DNA of 64,000 bases from Viridibacillus sp050279675 (GTDB lineage Bacteria; Bacillota; Bacilli; Bacillales_A; Planococcaceae). The notes under the pieces were generated by a model. The model was given only the letters and a program-made list of their open reading frames with translations, had not been told where the DNA came from and ran no database searches. The first letter of the stretch is position 1. Each line of letters begins with the position of its first letter. This document shows positions 62,365 to 64,000 of this stretch, piece after piece. The position numbers were made by a program, and so were the translations under genes. The DNA lies in assembly GCF_050279675.1 (NCBI RefSeq), contig NZ_JBNNUK010000003.1:248001-312000 (forward strand), given 5' to 3'.

Positions 62365-63742
62365 GTAATTGTCCTCCTAAAGCTCGTAACATCGGACGGA
62401 ATTTCACTAAAGTTTCATCATATTCACTGCTTGGTTGTGAATCAGCCACAATGCCACCACCAGCATATAAAAATGCTTGATCTTTAGCTAATAGAGCCGA
62501 ACGAATAGCTACTGCAAATTCCCCGTTACCTTGAGTATCTAACCACCCAATTGGAGCTGCATAGAGACCTCGATTCATTGGCTCATATTCTCGTATTACT
62601 TCCATAGCCTTCATACGGGGGACGCCCCCTAAAGCCGGTGTTGGGTGCAATGTTTTTACTAATTGTAAAACGGTCGCTTCTTCTTTCAATGGACCTTCAA
62701 CTGGTGTAAACAAATGTTGTATATCTCTAATTTTCAATAGCTGAGGCGCATTTGGAATTTGATAACTTGCACAGTTTTCTTTAAATGTCTGCAAGATCAT
62801 ATCCACTACATATTGATGCTCGGAAAGATTTTTCGTATCATTTAATAAGCTTTGTCCTAGCAAGTCATCTTCTTCAGCCGTTTTCCCGCGTTTGATAGAA
62901 CCTGCAATACATGAAGAGTAAGCATACTTATTCGAAACTTTTACTAAACGCTCTGGTGATGCTCCGAAAAACAATTTACCTTGTTCTTCTAGGCCAAATA
63001 GATAACTATCTGGCTGCTCCATCATTACTTGTGACAACACATTAGGAGATGTTACTTGTTCTTCAAATTGTAAAGCGAGCGATCGTGCAATAACAACTTT
63101 ATCTGCTTCTTTTTGGCGTATTAAAGACGTCACCTTGTTGATTGATTCCAAGTATTCTTCTTTATAAGGCTCATAACTACCCTTAATTTGTGGCTTGGCA
63201 TATGTTTTTAACGCCTTTACTTGCGCTGTATGAATCAATTCATCACGCTCTTTGCGTAAGGCATTAAGAGCTTCTGTCATATTCACTTCATCAGTGATCA
63301 AATGAATACTCACATAAGCTTGATCATTTTTCACTACAAGTTGATATGTTGCAACAGCAAAAAAAGCTTCAGGGAAACCTGTCCATTCACCTGACACTTC
63401 ATTTTCCGTATCAAATGTAAAGCCCCCAAACAAAATTGGTTGAATACTATTTTCATCATTCACAACATTTTGCGTTAGCTTTTTCCATTGTTGTTCAACG
63501 TCATCAAATCTATGTTCTTTTGCATCGCTTGAAATTGTATGAGCATGACCCAAACCTGCAAGCGTAAATGTTTTTTCACGATTTTGCCAAAAAAATCGTT
63601 GCCCAGCAAATGATTGCTCACCCGCTTCAAAAAAGGCGAGCGCTGACAATCGACTTACTTCTATTGTTTCTGTATGAAAATATAATGTCGATTGCTCCGT
63701 TTCAATTCGGTCGCCGGTTGTTGCTAACAACTTCCGATTCAT
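62357..63742 (-). CDS. menF: Isochorismate synthase MenF
   Basis: Converts chorismate to isochorismate, the first committed menaquinone step. A 461-residue MST-family protein; the catalytic C-terminal domain shows KVVIARS, FGASPERLV, IAGSIKRGKTAEED, HQYVVDMI-like EHQYVVDMI, HPTPALGGVPR and YAAPIGW with YAGGGIV. ATG 63742 follows GGAGGG; the open frame extends 15 codons upstream without a site. First gene of the men operon. Confidence 0.95.
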   Translation of the reverse strand: MNRKLLATTGDRIETEQSTLYFHTETIEVSRLSALAFFEAGEQSFAGQRFFWQNREKTFTLAGLGHAHTISSDAKEHRFDDVEQQWKKLTQNVVNDENSIQPILFGGFTFDTENEVSGEWTGFPEAFFAVATYQLVVKNDQAYVSIHLITDEVNMTEALNALRKERDELIHTAQVKALKTYAKPQIKGSYEPYKEEYLESINKVTSLIRQKEADKVVIARSLALQFEEQVTSPNVLSQVMMEQPDSYLFGLEEQGKLFFGASPERLVKVSNKYAYSSCIAGSIKRGKTAEEDDLLGQSLLNDTKNLSEHQYVVDMILQTFKENCASYQIPNAPQLLKIRDIQHLFTPVEGPLKEEATVLQLVKTLHPTPALGGVPRMKAMEVIREYEPMNRGLYAAPIGWLDTQGNGEFAVAIRSALLAKDQAFLYAGGGIVADSQPSSEYDETLVKFRPMLRALGGQLHE

Positions 63743-63805
63743 GAAAATTCCCTCCGTCAACGGATTCCACCAATTAATGGAATCCACTCGTACATACTTA
63801 AATAT

Positions 63806-63834
63806 CCTATACTATCATACATCTTTATTGGCAA
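63806..63834 (-). promoter_or_regulatory. Candidate promoter of the men operon
   Basis: On the minus strand TTGCCA (63834-63829) and TATAGG (63811-63806) are spaced by 17 bases, 64 bases upstream of the menF ATG. The remaining 160 bases to the window end are AT-rich with no supported gene. Confidence 0.45.
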
Positions 63835-64000
63835 TTCGGCACTTCATTTGCAAAGTTCAATTGCATTTTCTATGTATTTTCGTCAGTAATTTACTAAAAA
63901 GTTCTAATACAGCTAAAATATAAACGTCGTGATAGATTATGTCATGAGGTTTTATCTACTAACATATATTACATATGAACATTCGGATTTACATGCAGGT

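Noticed and set aside
1..64000. CRISPR arrays, tRNA or rRNA genes, prophage or intact insertion sequences
   Set aside because: No regular repeat-spacer pattern, no cloverleaf or rRNA segments, and no transposase or integrase reading frame were seen.

Overview
The window looks like chromosomal DNA of a low-GC Gram-positive bacterium of the order Bacillales. Lysinibacillus, Solibacillus, Ureibacillus and similar Planococcaceae-type genera are the best guess. Evidence: strong AGGAGG ribosome sites, frequent TTG/GTG starts, T-box and S-box leaders, many proteins matching Bacillus subtilis yt-genes (YtzE, YtzG, YtgP, YtfP, YtqA, YtqB, YtpA, YtoA, YtmA, YtkD, YtjA) and a glcU-gdh pair. Placement is from remembered protein similarity only. 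I saw no phage, CRISPR array, rRNA, tRNA or intact transposon.

Layout. 1-8.4 kb: housekeeping genes (D-amino acid aminotransferase, dipeptidase PepV, YtzE, pseudouridine synthase, lipid II flippase-like YtgP, flavoprotein YtfP) plus one secreted beta-helix protein. 8.5-19.1 kb: a nine-gene minus-strand cluster encoding a complete beta-oxidation route (two acyl-CoA ligases, an alpha-methylacyl-CoA racemase homologue, two acyl-CoA dehydrogenases, two crotonases, an HSD10-like dehydrogenase, a thiolase). A sigma-54 activator with CBS, PAS, AAA+ and Fis domains is divergent from it. The gap holds a near-consensus -24/-12 promoter aimed at the cluster and a perfect 9-bp dyad that could be the activator's enhancer.

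21.9-38 kb: BI-1 protein, DMT exporter, ArsR-type regulator, leuS with a T-box (CUC specifier), 3-oxoacid CoA-transferase, MFS transporter, ytqAB, bpsAB (type III polyketide synthase and methyltransferase), a luciferase-like monooxygenase, an alanine/sodium symporter, and a YtpA homologue that has lost its nucleophilic serine. 38-50 kb: ytoA, metK with an S-box, pckA with a CcpN-type operator, ytkD-ytmA, a pyridoxal/HMP kinase with a CytX-type transporter, and glcU-gdh. 50-51.1 kb is decaying DNA: a wrbA-like gene with its middle deleted, a frameshifted fragment of a PEP-hydrolase-like TIM-barrel gene, and an unidentified coding scrap.

51-57 kb: a TsdA-like dihaem cytochrome c, Dps/MrgA, YidD, a zinc-binding lipoprotein behind a Zur box, and an ABC-2 transporter operon next to a regulator that fuses a Walker-A-less ABC ATPase-like domain to LytTR; three direct repeats at 20-21 bp spacing lie in front of the transporter promoter. 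57.3-63.8 kb: menaquinone genes menF-menD-menH-menB-menE (menC absent). The menB-menE gap carries a structured leader whose helices are arranged like a transcription-terminating riboswitch; this is the most likely undescribed element here.
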